Positions 57,522 through 64,000 of a stretch of DNA of 64,000 nucleotides are shown one piece after another. Within the stretch, counting starts at the first letter, position 1; each line of letters opens with the position of its first letter. The stretch is from an uncultured Clostridiaceae bacterium (GTDB lineage Bacteria > Bacillota > Clostridia > TANB77 > CAG-508), in the NCBI GenBank assembly GCA_948356915.1, contig CAOJCG010000001.1:186001-250000 (forward strand), read 5' to 3'. The position numbers and the translations under genes were made by a program. The notes below the pieces were generated by a model, which had not been told where the DNA came from, did no database searches, and was given only the letters and a program-made list of their open reading frames with translations.

Positions 57522-58928
57522 TTACATTGTTAGTGTTCCATTTGGAGTATCTCTTATTACAAGTATGTCTTCTTCTTTTCCTGTTTTTGCATTTATATAA
57601 ACTAAAAATTCTGTATCATCTACTTTTCCTTTGAATTCCCAACATAATATTTCTGTTTGGAACTGTGTTGGAATTATTGCTAAACTTTCACTTTCTATAT
57701 TTAACTCTTTATTTAAACTTTCTTTTGCTTTTTCTTTTGTTATTCCTATATTTCCTATTTCTCTTTCATAATGTGAGTTTAAATATCCTGTTGTTTCTAT
57801 TCCTAATACTTGCCCATTATCTAAGGCTACTTTTAGTTTTATTAGGTCTGGGTATATTGTTACTTCTCCATTTTGTGAGTTTTGAGAGTATGCATAGTTA
57901 ATTGTTATAACTCCATCTTGTTTTAAATAATAGGTTTCTTTCATATTTTTGAATCCATGATTTGCTAAGAAATTCTTTCCCATTTCATCTGCTCTTTCAT
58001 CTGATATTGTTGCTGCCTCTATATTTCTATTATAATTCATAAATACTACATGTCCACCTTTTTGGGTTATTGATATTATCGCATTATTTTTATCATCTTT
58101 TTCACCATTTAATGTTACTCTAAAATCATAACATGGCATATTTGTATTTTCAGAAATTCCATTAGATTCTATTTTATTTATATTCTCATTTCCAAAGAAT
58201 TCTATTGCTATTTGTTTTGCTCTTTCTTCATCAATATTTTCTCCTGTTAGCCCTTTTTTCTCTGACCCAGTTAAATGCTCTGAAAATGCCCCATCATATA
58301 TTAAACCTGCATATTCATGGAAATTCTCTTCTAAGTTACTAAAACTATCTTTTGATATATTGCTAACCTGTGTTGCAAATACAGTACTTCCTTTTTTAGT
58401 TAGTTCTCCCCATTTTATTCTTCCATCATTCATATCTGCTGATAATTGATTTAATGTATTTTCTAACTCTACACTATAATTATGCAAATTTTTTAAATTA
58501 TTAAAATCATCTCGTGTTAAAGCTTCATTATATATGTTTTTTCTTGATAAACTAAAGCTATAATCACTTACTTGATTTAAAAATTTGGAAGTATTGCTAA
58601 GTTCCTCTGACCCCATTGGTAGCATTGCTAAATATGCCTGAGCTAAGTTTGCTTCTCTCCACACATGTGTTAAAGCTTCTGCCCCATGCTCTGGAGTACT
58701 TGATATTAATGATTTCGCAAGATATGTCTCAACATTTTGTACATAATCTACCAGTTCAAAAAAGGCCATGTTATAATCATTTTCAGTAGCTTGCCTAAAT
58801 GTTCTTTCCCTTTTATATGTGTATAATCCAAGTACTGCTATTACCGTAACTAGTGTTACTACTAAAGTAAGCATATGCCTATCTTTTAATCTATCTTTCC
58901 AATCGTATACTTTTTCTTTTATATTCAT
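57522..58928 (-). CDS. ypeB: Spore germination protein YpeB
   Basis: YpeB stabilises and regulates the cortex-lytic enzyme SleB in the spore inner membrane region. The 468-residue product has an N-terminal membrane helix at about 19-37 (MLTLVVTLVTVIAVLGLYTY), a helical N-terminal region (about 40-210) and three PepSY-like repeats in the C-terminal half (ERAKQIAIEFFG, ERADEMGKNFLANHG, EKAKESLNKELNI), the family layout. It follows sleB by 17 bases on the same strand; sleB-ypeB is a conserved bicistronic unit. Confidence 0.97.
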   Translation of the reverse strand: MNIKEKVYDWKDRLKDRHMLTLVVTLVTVIAVLGLYTYKRERTFRQATENDYNMAFFELVDYVQNVETYLAKSLISSTPEHGAEALTHVWREANLAQAYLAMLPMGSEELSNTSKFLNQVSDYSFSLSRKNIYNEALTRDDFNNLKNLHNYSVELENTLNQLSADMNDGRIKWGELTKKGSTVFATQVSNISKDSFSNLEENFHEYAGLIYDGAFSEHLTGSEKKGLTGENIDEERAKQIAIEFFGNENINKIESNGISENTNMPCYDFRVTLNGEKDDKNNAIISITQKGGHVVFMNYNRNIEAATISDERADEMGKNFLANHGFKNMKETYYLKQDGVITINYAYSQNSQNGEVTIYPDLIKLKVALDNGQVLGIETTGYLNSHYEREIGNIGITKEKAKESLNKELNIESESLAIIPTQFQTEILCWEFKGKVDDTEFLVYINAKTGKEEDILVIRDTPNGTLTM

Positions 58929-58945
58929 ATTAAAATTCTTCCTTT

Positions 58946-59425
58946 CTAACTACAAAATCTATGTTTTCCTATAGTTTTAATAAGTGGTCTTGACCATATC
59001 CATTTATTTGTTGCTGTGGCTGGGTTAAAGTAGTATATTGCGCCTCCTGTTGGGTCCCACCCATTCATTGCATCTTGTGCTGCTTTTAGTACTGTTGAAC
59101 CTTCTGCTATTGCTACATTTATTTGTCCATCGGCTACTGCTGTAAAAGCTCCACTTTGGTATATTACTCCTGCTATTGTGTTTGGAAATTTTGAACTTTT
59201 TACTCTATTTAGAATAACTGCTCCTACTGCAACTTGCCCTTCATATGGCTCTCCCCTTGCTTCACCATTTATGGCTCTTGCCATTAATTGTAAGTCTGAT
59301 GTGCTTGATGAAGTTTTTGCTACAACTCCAGATGAGTTTTCCACATTTTTTACATCTATGTTTATAACTATAAAGAAAATTGCACATAATATTAAAAATA
59401 TTATTAATAATTTTTTCTTTTTCAT
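58946..59425 (-). CDS. sleB: Spore cortex-lytic enzyme SleB (Hydrolase_2 domain)
   Basis: A lytic transglycosylase acting on cortex peptidoglycan during germination. The 159-residue product has a basic start and membrane/signal helix at about 5-22 (LLIIFLILCAIFFIVINI) and the SleB/CwlJ catalytic domain at about 45-159 with LMARAINGEARGEPYEGQVA (catalytic Glu), VAVGAVILNRV, IYYFNPATA and the ending KTIGKHRFCS. The usual N-terminal peptidoglycan-binding domain of Bacillus SleB is missing. The frame is open to 59521, but the ATG at 59425 has GGAGG eleven bases upstream and immediately precedes the signal helix. First gene of the sleB-ypeB pair. Confidence 0.95.
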   Translation of the reverse strand: MKKKKLLIIFLILCAIFFIVINIDVKNVENSSGVVAKTSSSTSDLQLMARAINGEARGEPYEGQVAVGAVILNRVKSSKFPNTIAGVIYQSGAFTAVADGQINVAIAEGSTVLKAAQDAMNGWDPTGGAIYYFNPATATNKWIWSRPLIKTIGKHRFCS

Positions 59426-59598
59426 TTTTTCTTTTTCCTCCATTTTTACGTTATTTACCTTTATTTTTCCTTTTTTATTGGTTTTTATTCTCAAAATTTT
59501 ATATTTTTTTAATTTCACCAAACCCTATATATATCAATATTTTTATAACTTTTATGCCTATTCTCAAAAAATTTTTTTTAAAAATTTTGCCAAAAGTA

Positions 59599-59627
59599 TT
59601 GTATTATGTTTACTGTTGTGCTATAAT
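59599..59627 (+). promoter_or_regulatory. Promoter of the structured ncRNA
   Basis: TTGTAT (59599-59604), 17 bases, TATAAT (59622-59627); predicted start near 59634. Confidence 0.7.
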
Positions 59628-59633
59628 AAGTTT

Positions 59634-59984
59634 AGTTCTCAAGTGAGACAAGTACATTTAAAATTAAAAATCCACAAGGAGGTAAAGGCCTATGAGAGCA
59701 AGTCCTAAGGTTTTTTCAAAAACAATTATTAGTGCGTAAGATCAGCGGCGGTGCGTAGCACCACAGTAACTCGTTAACCAGCATAAAAAAGCGGAGGGAT
59801 TGTTTATGATCAGAGGAAAGCCGATTTCACACAAATTTTTAAATACTTTGAATAATTGATCGCAGCAGGCGCCGGAGTGGCGAGGAGGAAACCCATGTTT
59901 CGGACAAGTGGATTTGTTTAGCGGGCTTAGCCCGCAAGAAAAATTGAATAACGAATAAAAAGATATGTTAATTAGCATATCTTT
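59634..59984 (+). ncRNA. Large structured non-coding RNA, probably raiA-motif class
   Basis: A block of about 310 bases is far richer in G+C than its surroundings and has its own promoter and terminator but no credible reading frame. It begins near CCACAAGGAGGTAAAGGCC and contains stable hairpins GGTGC-GTA-GCACC (59750-59762), CGCC-GGAGT-GGCG (59870-59882) and GCGGGC-TTA-GCCCGC (59921-59935), plus distant complementary pairs. Size, GC contrast, stand-alone expression and phylum fit the raiA RNA motif known in Firmicutes. It lacks the landmarks of tmRNA, RNase P RNA and SRP RNA. The class assignment is by recollection and needs a covariance search; the existence of a structured RNA is more secure. 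Confidence 0.7.
59957..59984 (+). terminator. Terminator of the ncRNA
   Basis: AAAAGATATG / CATATCTTTT with a short loop, followed by TATTTG and a T-rich run. Confidence 0.8.
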
Positions 59985-60027
59985 TTATTTGTATTTTTTT
60001 TATTTTTGTGGTATTATATTAAAAACA

Positions 60028-60150
60028 AAGTTGGCTTCGCCACGCAGGTAAACACAAGACCTACTCCTACAATTTAAAATCGATTTTTCCTATACTACAA
60101 GAATGTGGCTTTGCTACGAGGTCGATTGCTAATCGTCCCTACATTTAAAA
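60028..60150. repeat. Two dispersed repeats in tandem
   Basis: GTTGGCTTCGCCACGCAGG with ACTCCTACAATTTAAAATCG, ATTTTTCCTATACTACAAGA, then GTGGCTTTGCTACGAGG with GTCCCTACATTTAAAAT. Same family as 25628 and 42503. This fills the gap before the glycosyltransferase. Confidence 0.65.
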
Positions 60151-60172
60151 TATTTATAATTGGAGATTATTT

Positions 60173-61325
60173 ATGAAAAAAATTTTAATTTTTTATGCCT
60201 CATATGGAGGTGGTCATTTTTCTGCTGCTAAATCTATTAAGCAGTATATTGATGATAATTATACTGATACACAAACATATATGATAGATTGTGTTAAATA
60301 TATTAATAAAGCTTTTGAAAAGGTTACTACAACTGCATACAAGGAAATAGCTAAAAAAGCACCTTGGACATGGGGTAAGGTTTATTATAAATCTGAAAAT
60401 GGTCTTATAGCAAAGGTAAGTTCTACTTCTAATAAAATAATGGCTGTAAAAATGGCTAAATTATTTAGAGAAATTAAACCAGACATTGTTATTTCTACAC
60501 ATGCTTTTGGTTCTCAAATGACTAGCTATCTAAAGAAAAAAGGTAAAACTAATTGCACCTTAGCTACTGTTATGACTGATTTTGCTCCACACAATCAATG
60601 GTTAATTGGCAGTGAATTTGTAGACTTTTATTTTGTTTCAAATGAAAATATGAAAAATACAATTATTCAAAATAATGATATTGATGCAGATAAAATATAT
60701 GTTACTGGTATTCCTATTTCTGAGCGCTTTTTAGAAAAATATGATAAGAATGAAATTTTAAAAGAATTTGGACTATCTAAAAATAAAAAGACTATTTTAT
60801 TTTTTCGGTGGTGGTGAATATGGAATTGGTAAAAATAAAACAATTAATATTTTAAACATTCTTGCTAAAAGTGACTATAATATTCAAGTTGTTGCTATTG
60901 CTGGTAGAAATAGAAAACTAAAAGTAGCTTTTGAAAATATTGTATTGGAAAATAACAAACAAGACTGTATTAAAGTTCTTCCTTTTACCAATAAAGTTCC
61001 TGAACTTATGAGTATTTCAGATTTAGTTATTACAAAACCAGGTGGACTAACAACTAGTGAAAGTTTGGCGAGCTCACTTCCTATGATAATTATTAATCCA
61101 ATACCAGGTCAAGAGGAACAAAACGCCGAATTTTTGGAAGCTGAAGGAGCTGGTATTTGGATAAAAAAAGATTCAAACTCGACTGCTATTATAAATAATA
61201 TTTTAAGTGATGAAAATAAATTAAGTAATATGAAACAAAATTCTATCAAATTAGCAAAGGTACATTCTACCGAAAATATATGTAAAATTTGTTTAGAAGG
61301 AAAGGAGAATAAAAATGACAAGTAA
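60173..61325 (+). CDS. Diacylglycerol glucosyltransferase (UgtP/MGDG synthase type), interrupted by a +1 shift at CGG
   Basis: Glycosyltransferase 28/MGDG-synthase family: transfers sugar to diacylglycerol to make glycolipid anchors at the inner membrane face. Codons 1-211 encode the N-terminal domain (KILIFYASYGGGHFSAAKSI, TVMTDFAPHNQWL, VTGIPIS) and end KKTILFF. The frame then reads TTT CGG TGG TGG TGA and stops. The +1 frame from the GG continues as the conserved GGGEYGIGKN loop and the nucleotide-sugar-binding domain (LVITKPGGLTTSESLA, PIPGQEEQNAEFLE). The joined length is 383 residues, normal for the family. Neither half alone has both substrate sites. The stop overlaps the yhbY start by 11 bases. 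CGC is used as an arginine codon at 60724. Confidence 0.92.
60806..60808 (+). other. CGG +1 recoding site in the glycosyltransferase gene
   Basis: Zero frame TTT TTT CGG TGG TGG TGA; restored frame TTT TTT (C) GGT GGT GGT GAA TAT. The quadruplet is CGGT. A T-run precedes, so a homopolymer miscall must also be considered, but the odd base is the C. Confidence 0.75.
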
Positions 61326-61605
61326 AGAACGCGCCTATTTAAGAGGTTTAGCAAATAGTATAGATGCTATTTTTCAAATTGGTAAAGGAGGTATTTCTGA
61401 TAACTTAATTACTCAACTTTCTGATGCACTAGAGGCACGAGAATTAATAAAAATTTCTGTATTAGAAACAGCACCTGCAAATGCTAAATTATTAGGAAAT
61501 GAAATTGCTAATTTAACTAATTCTATTTTAGTACAAACTGTAGGAAATAAAATTACTTTGTATAGAGCTAGAAAAAAAGATTCTAAAATTGTATTTCCTA
61601 AATAG
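61315..61605 (+). CDS. yhbY: Ribosome assembly RNA-binding protein YhbY
   Basis: A 96-residue CRM-domain protein that associates with pre-50S particles. MTSKERAYLRGLANSIDAIF is the family start, followed by QIGKGGISDNLITQLSDALE with the GKGG RNA-binding loop, and ELIKISVLET. The start overlaps the end of the glycosyltransferase gene, with AAGGAGAATAAAA as ribosome site, so the two are coupled. Codon 5 is CGC, read as Arg. Confidence 0.97.
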   Translation: MTSKERAYLRGLANSIDAIFQIGKGGISDNLITQLSDALEARELIKISVLETAPANAKLLGNEIANLTNSILVQTVGNKITLYRARKKDSKIVFPK

Positions 61606-61645
61606 AGGTTGGAAGTTAGAAGTTGGAGGTTGGAAATTATAAATT
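61605..61645. repeat. GGTTGGAAGTTGGAGG-type repeat
   Basis: AGAGGTTGGAAGTTAGAAGT followed by TGGAGGTTGGAAATT directly after the yhbY stop, as at 47838. Confidence 0.7.
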
Positions 61646-61757
61646 TTATTATTTTTCCATCTCTAATCTAAACTTTTCTGAAATTTTGTAATTATTTTTT
61701 CTTTTTTCATTGACTTTTATTTAAAATAGTGTTAATATTATTATGCAATTGATATTT

Positions 61758-61834
61758 GGTTCAGTAGCTCAGTTGGATAGAGCAACGGATTTCTAATCCG
61801 TGGGTCGGGGGTTCGAATCCCTCCTGGATCACCA
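61758..61834 (+). tRNA. tRNA-Arg(UCU)
   Basis: A 77-base cloverleaf: acceptor GGTTCAG / CTGGATC with discriminator A and encoded CCA, D arm GCTCAGTTGGATAGAGC, anticodon stem ACGGA/TCCGT with loop TTTCTAA (anticodon TCT), T arm GGGGGTTCGAATCCCTC. It reads AGA and AGG, the arginine codons that dominate this window. Confidence 0.97.
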
Positions 61835-61865
61835 AGATAGCCTTATACAACTTTAAGTATAAGTT

Positions 61866-61896
61866 AAACGTTACACTTTTAAAGTTGTAACGTTTT
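61866..61896 (+). terminator. Terminator after tRNA-Arg
   Basis: AAACGTTACA / TGTAACGTTTTT (a G-U and one unpaired base) with a loop of about ten bases and a T-run. Confidence 0.75.
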
Positions 61897-61931
61897 TATT
61901 TATAAAAGAAATTATCTGGGAGGTGATTTTT

Positions 61932-62165
61932 TTGACTAAAATAATTATTGCTGATGTTTTATATACTACAACAGATGAAACATTTTATGTTTTAAATAGA
62001 ATACATGATAATGCTTCTAAGTATTACTCTGAAACATTAGAAGATGTTTTTTATAAGCTTAAGCAAGATAAATGGGAACAATGTGGAAAAGTGAAAAAGA
62101 GTGATGGATCCTTAGCAGATATGTTTGTAAAAGAGATGAATTATATAGCTGTTTGGGAAGAATAA
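61932..62165 (+). CDS. Small hypothetical protein with TTG start
   Basis: A 77-residue soluble protein (MTKIIIADVLYTTTDETFYV, ending MFVKEMNYIAVWEE) that I do not recognise. The frame opens at 61923, but the GGAGGTGA there is the ribosome site and the TTG at 61932, eight bases after GGAGG, is the better start. Mixed alpha/beta by eye, no membrane segment. It converges on the Spo0E-like gene with a hairpin between. Confidence 0.65.
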   Translation: MTKIIIADVLYTTTDETFYVLNRIHDNASKYYSETLEDVFYKLKQDKWEQCGKVKKSDGSLADMFVKEMNYIAVWEE

Positions 62166-62200
62166 TATCTCAAAACAGTGTTTAACTGATAATGATATGA

Positions 62201-62243
62201 AAAAAACATTTCAAACTACATTTCTGTATTTTGAGATGTTTTC
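62201..62243. terminator. Bidirectional hairpin between convergent genes
   Basis: AAACATTTCAAACTACA / TGTATTTTGAGATGTTT, imperfect, with A/T runs on both sides. Confidence 0.6.
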
Positions 62244-62247
62244 TTTT

Positions 62248-62631
62248 TTAATAGTTCCTACAAATTCTAATTTGTTTATTTACTTTTAATTTTAAATATT
62301 TCCATTCGAGCATTGATATATATTTTATAGATTCTGATGATAATAAGTTATTTTCTTTTGCATATTTATTCCATTCTTCTAAACTTGGAAATTTATTATT
62401 TTTCATTGTTAATTTTATTAATTCCCTGTAACTTAATTCATAATATTTCTTCATATTACTATTAGCAGGAAATTTTCTCCCATACATGGATACTAAATAA
62501 TAATCATTTACTAATTTATCAATTTTATTACTTAGTTCTATTGCTTTTGTATTATCTAGCTCATCACTTTGTACGTCATTATTTAATTCATTTTGCAAAT
62601 TTCTTATTTCATTACTTAATTTCTTCTCCAT
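62248..62631 (-). CDS. Spo0E-like phosphatase domain with a C-terminal helical extension
   Basis: A 127-residue protein. Residues about 5-45 form the two-helix Spo0E-type hairpin: NEIRNLQNELNN, then AIELSNKIDKLVNDYY, matching the SxxLDxLIxxYY motif of aspartyl-phosphate phosphatases that dephosphorylate Spo0A and delay sporulation (here S-x-x-I-D). A further 80 residues follow (KKYYELSYRELIKLTMKNNK, FPSLEEWNKYAKENNLLSSE) that are not part of classical Spo0E and look like a small helical DNA- or protein-binding module. Weak GTGGTGAT lies upstream of the ATG at 62631. Moderate confidence in the Spo0E part; none for the tail. Confidence 0.65.
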   Translation of the reverse strand: MEKKLSNEIRNLQNELNNDVQSDELDNTKAIELSNKIDKLVNDYYLVSMYGRKFPANSNMKKYYELSYRELIKLTMKNNKFPSLEEWNKYAKENNLLSSESIKYISMLEWKYLKLKVNKQIRICRNY

Positions 62632-62787
62632 TTATCATCACCACACATCCATAATTATTAGATATATGCCTCTTACTTTGTTAGCTTGAATATTACTATT
62701 CTACAATCTACCCTTTCTTATATTATATAACATTATGTCAAGAAAACATGTCGAATTTTGTCGATTATTATAAAAAAGAAGAAAAAA

Positions 62788-62827
62788 ATTGTGTAATTTG
62801 GCGAAAAAAGTCGCCTTATTACACAAT
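62788..62827 (-). terminator. Terminator of the M18 aminopeptidase gene
   Basis: TTGTGTAATTTGGCG / CGCCTTATTACACAA with a short loop, followed on the minus strand by a T-run. The rest of 62640-62787 is AT-rich and shows no gene. Confidence 0.8.
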
Positions 62828-62844
62828 ATTTACTTATATGTTGT

Positions 62845-64000
62845 TTAATTTTCCCAAAAAGCTTCATATGCCCTATATGTTTCATAAATATCAAATTTAC
62901 TTGTTACTTCATATGGTGCATGCATTGAAAGTACTGGTACACCACAGTCTATTACATCTACACCTTTATTGGCTAGAATATAGGCTATTGTACCACCTCC
63001 ACCTATATCTATTTTACCTAATTCTGCAACTTCGTATTTTATATTATTTTTTTCAAATATTCCTCTTATTTGTGCAACAAATTCCGCATTTGCATCAGAT
63101 GCTCCTGATTTTCCTCTTGCTCCCGTATATTTATTCAGTCCTACTCCTCTTCCTAAAAATCCTGAATTATTTCTTTCATAGGCTGAAGCATATATTGGGT
63201 CATATGCCGCATCAACATCTGCTGATAACATTTTTGAATTACAAAATACTTGGTCTAATAGGTTTGGTTTATTTACTCCTAATCTATTTAATAATTCTGA
63301 AATAAATGTATCAAATACATGTGACTCCATTCCTGTATTTCCCATACTTCCTATTTCTTCTTTGTCTGATATTATACATACTGCTGTTGTTTCTGGGTTT
63401 TGTATATCTAGTAGTGCCCTTACTGATGTATATACACATACTTTATCGTCTTGACCGTATGCTGCTACCATACTTCTATCAAACCCCATTGTTCTTGCAC
63501 AGAATGCTGGTACTAATTCTATTTCTGAACTTACAAAGTCTATTTCTTTTATTCCATATTTATCGTTTAATATTTTTAGTATATTTAATTTAACCGCATC
63601 TACTATGCTTTCTCCATTATATGGTATACTTCCTACTAATAAATTTAGTTCTTCCCCTTTTACACCTTCTTTTAATTTTCTTTCCATTTGTTCTGCTGCT
63701 AAATGTGGAAGTAAATCTGTTATTGTGAATATCGGGTCTTCTTTGTCTTCCCCTATGTTTATTTCTTGTTTTTCTCCATTTGATTTAACTATTACTCCAT
63801 GCATGCTAAGAGGAATTGTTGTCCATTGATATTTTTTTACTCCTCCATAATAATGTGTTTTTAAATATGCTAAACCAGAATCTTCATATAATGGGTTTGG
63901 TTTTAAGTCTAACCTTGGTGAGTCTGCATGTGCTCCTATTATATTAATTCCTTTTTCTATATCATTTTTTCCTATTATTGCTAAGTACATACTTTTTTCT
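62845..64000 (-). CDS. M18 family zinc aminopeptidase (5' end beyond the window)
   Basis: A cytoplasmic dinuclear-zinc aminopeptidase of the aminopeptidase I (ApeA/LAP4) family. At least 385 residues are visible; the frame is still open at the window edge and the ATG at 63990 falls in the middle of the conserved VLAVIGK-like strand, so the true start is outside. Ligand motifs: GAHADSPRLDLKPNPLYE (H and D), HYYGGVKKYQW, SDKEEIGSMG (Glu pair and general base), SADVDAAYDP, and the C-terminal VPVLSMHAPYEV (last His). All visible catalytic residues are intact. Single gene with its own terminator. Confidence 0.96.
   Translation of the reverse strand, partial: EKSMYLAIIGKNDIEKGINIIGAHADSPRLDLKPNPLYEDSGLAYLKTHYYGGVKKYQWTTIPLSMHGVIVKSNGEKQEINIGEDKEDPIFTITDLLPHLAAEQMERKLKEGVKGEELNLLVGSIPYNGESIVDAVKLNILKILNDKYGIKEIDFVSSEIELVPAFCARTMGFDRSMVAAYGQDDKVCVYTSVRALLDIQNPETTAVCIISDKEEIGSMGNTGMESHVFDTFISELLNRLGVNKPNLLDQVFCNSKMLSADVDAAYDPIYASAYERNNSGFLGRGVGLNKYTGARGKSGASDANAEFVAQIRGIFEKNNIKYEVAELGKIDIGGGGTIAYILANKGVDVIDCGVPVLSMHAPYEVTSKFDIYETYRAYEAFWEN

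Noticed and set aside
59742..59978. 78-codon minus-strand reading frame rich in Cys and Pro
   Set aside because: It is antisense to the structured RNA, has no ribosome site and owes its openness to the GC-rich RNA hairpins.

Overview
The window comes from a very AT-rich, endospore-forming, Gram-positive bacterium of the Clostridia, most likely an uncultured gut lineage. The evidence is an alpha/beta-type SASP, the SleB/YpeB germination pair, CotF-like coat proteins, a Spo0E-like phosphatase, a MecA adaptor, dockerin-bearing surface proteins, and AGA-dominated arginine usage with an adjacent tRNA-Arg(UCU).

Layout. 1-4200 (minus): start of a gene that is probably PBP2, then mreD, mreC, mreB, radC and a DUF4321 gene, with unusually long repeat-filled spacers in the mre cluster. 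4463-5083: mecA. 5157-9099 (minus): a BspA/InlB-repeat dockerin protein and an M23 peptidase. 9439-35800 (minus): a surface island with a 4610-residue vWA/Cna-B adhesin ending in a dockerin-like module, a glycine-rich membrane-anchored protein, and a decayed paralogue of the giant adhesin. 36038-41084 (minus): two small spore-coat-like proteins, PcrA helicase, an SDR epimerase and ComEA. 41167-42469: D-Ala-D-Ala carboxypeptidase. 42622-51399 (minus): LCP protein, DinD-like protein, CvpA, DUF5711 protein, YkvI-like carrier and a GldA/F/G-type ABC system. 51631-52992: GDT1-type exchanger, small DUF6774-like protein, XRE regulator. 53134-59425 (minus): Ddl, MurF, SASP, an unknown protein, YpeB and SleB. 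59634-61834 (plus): a large structured ncRNA (probably raiA class), a diacylglycerol glucosyltransferase, YhbY and tRNA-Arg. The window ends with a small unknown gene, a Spo0E-like protein and a truncated M18 aminopeptidase.

Most notable observation: five genes (mreB, the glycine-rich surface gene, the cotF-like gene, the D-Ala-D-Ala carboxypeptidase and the glycosyltransferase) are each split by a +1 frameshift, and in every case the shift falls exactly on an in-frame CGG codon followed by A or T. Skipping the C, or reading CGGW as a four-base glycine codon, restores full-length family-consistent proteins. I found only one other in-frame CGG in the window (the epimerase). Other CGN codons are used normally. 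This suggests that CGG is unassigned and triggers +1 recoding to glycine; a systematic C-insertion artefact before GG is the main alternative. The adhesin pseudogene carries quite different lesions (deletions, a nonsense codon).

The intergenic spaces are rich in dispersed repeats: a 184-bp MITE with 23-bp inverted ends and an 8-bp target duplication, an ACGCGT-centred palindrome family including a perfect 80-nt palindrome, a GGGACGG palindrome family, a GGGGACGTTT/TGTCACTTTT family, and a family ending in CCCCTACA, one degenerate member of which appears to lie in frame inside the ABC ATPase gene.
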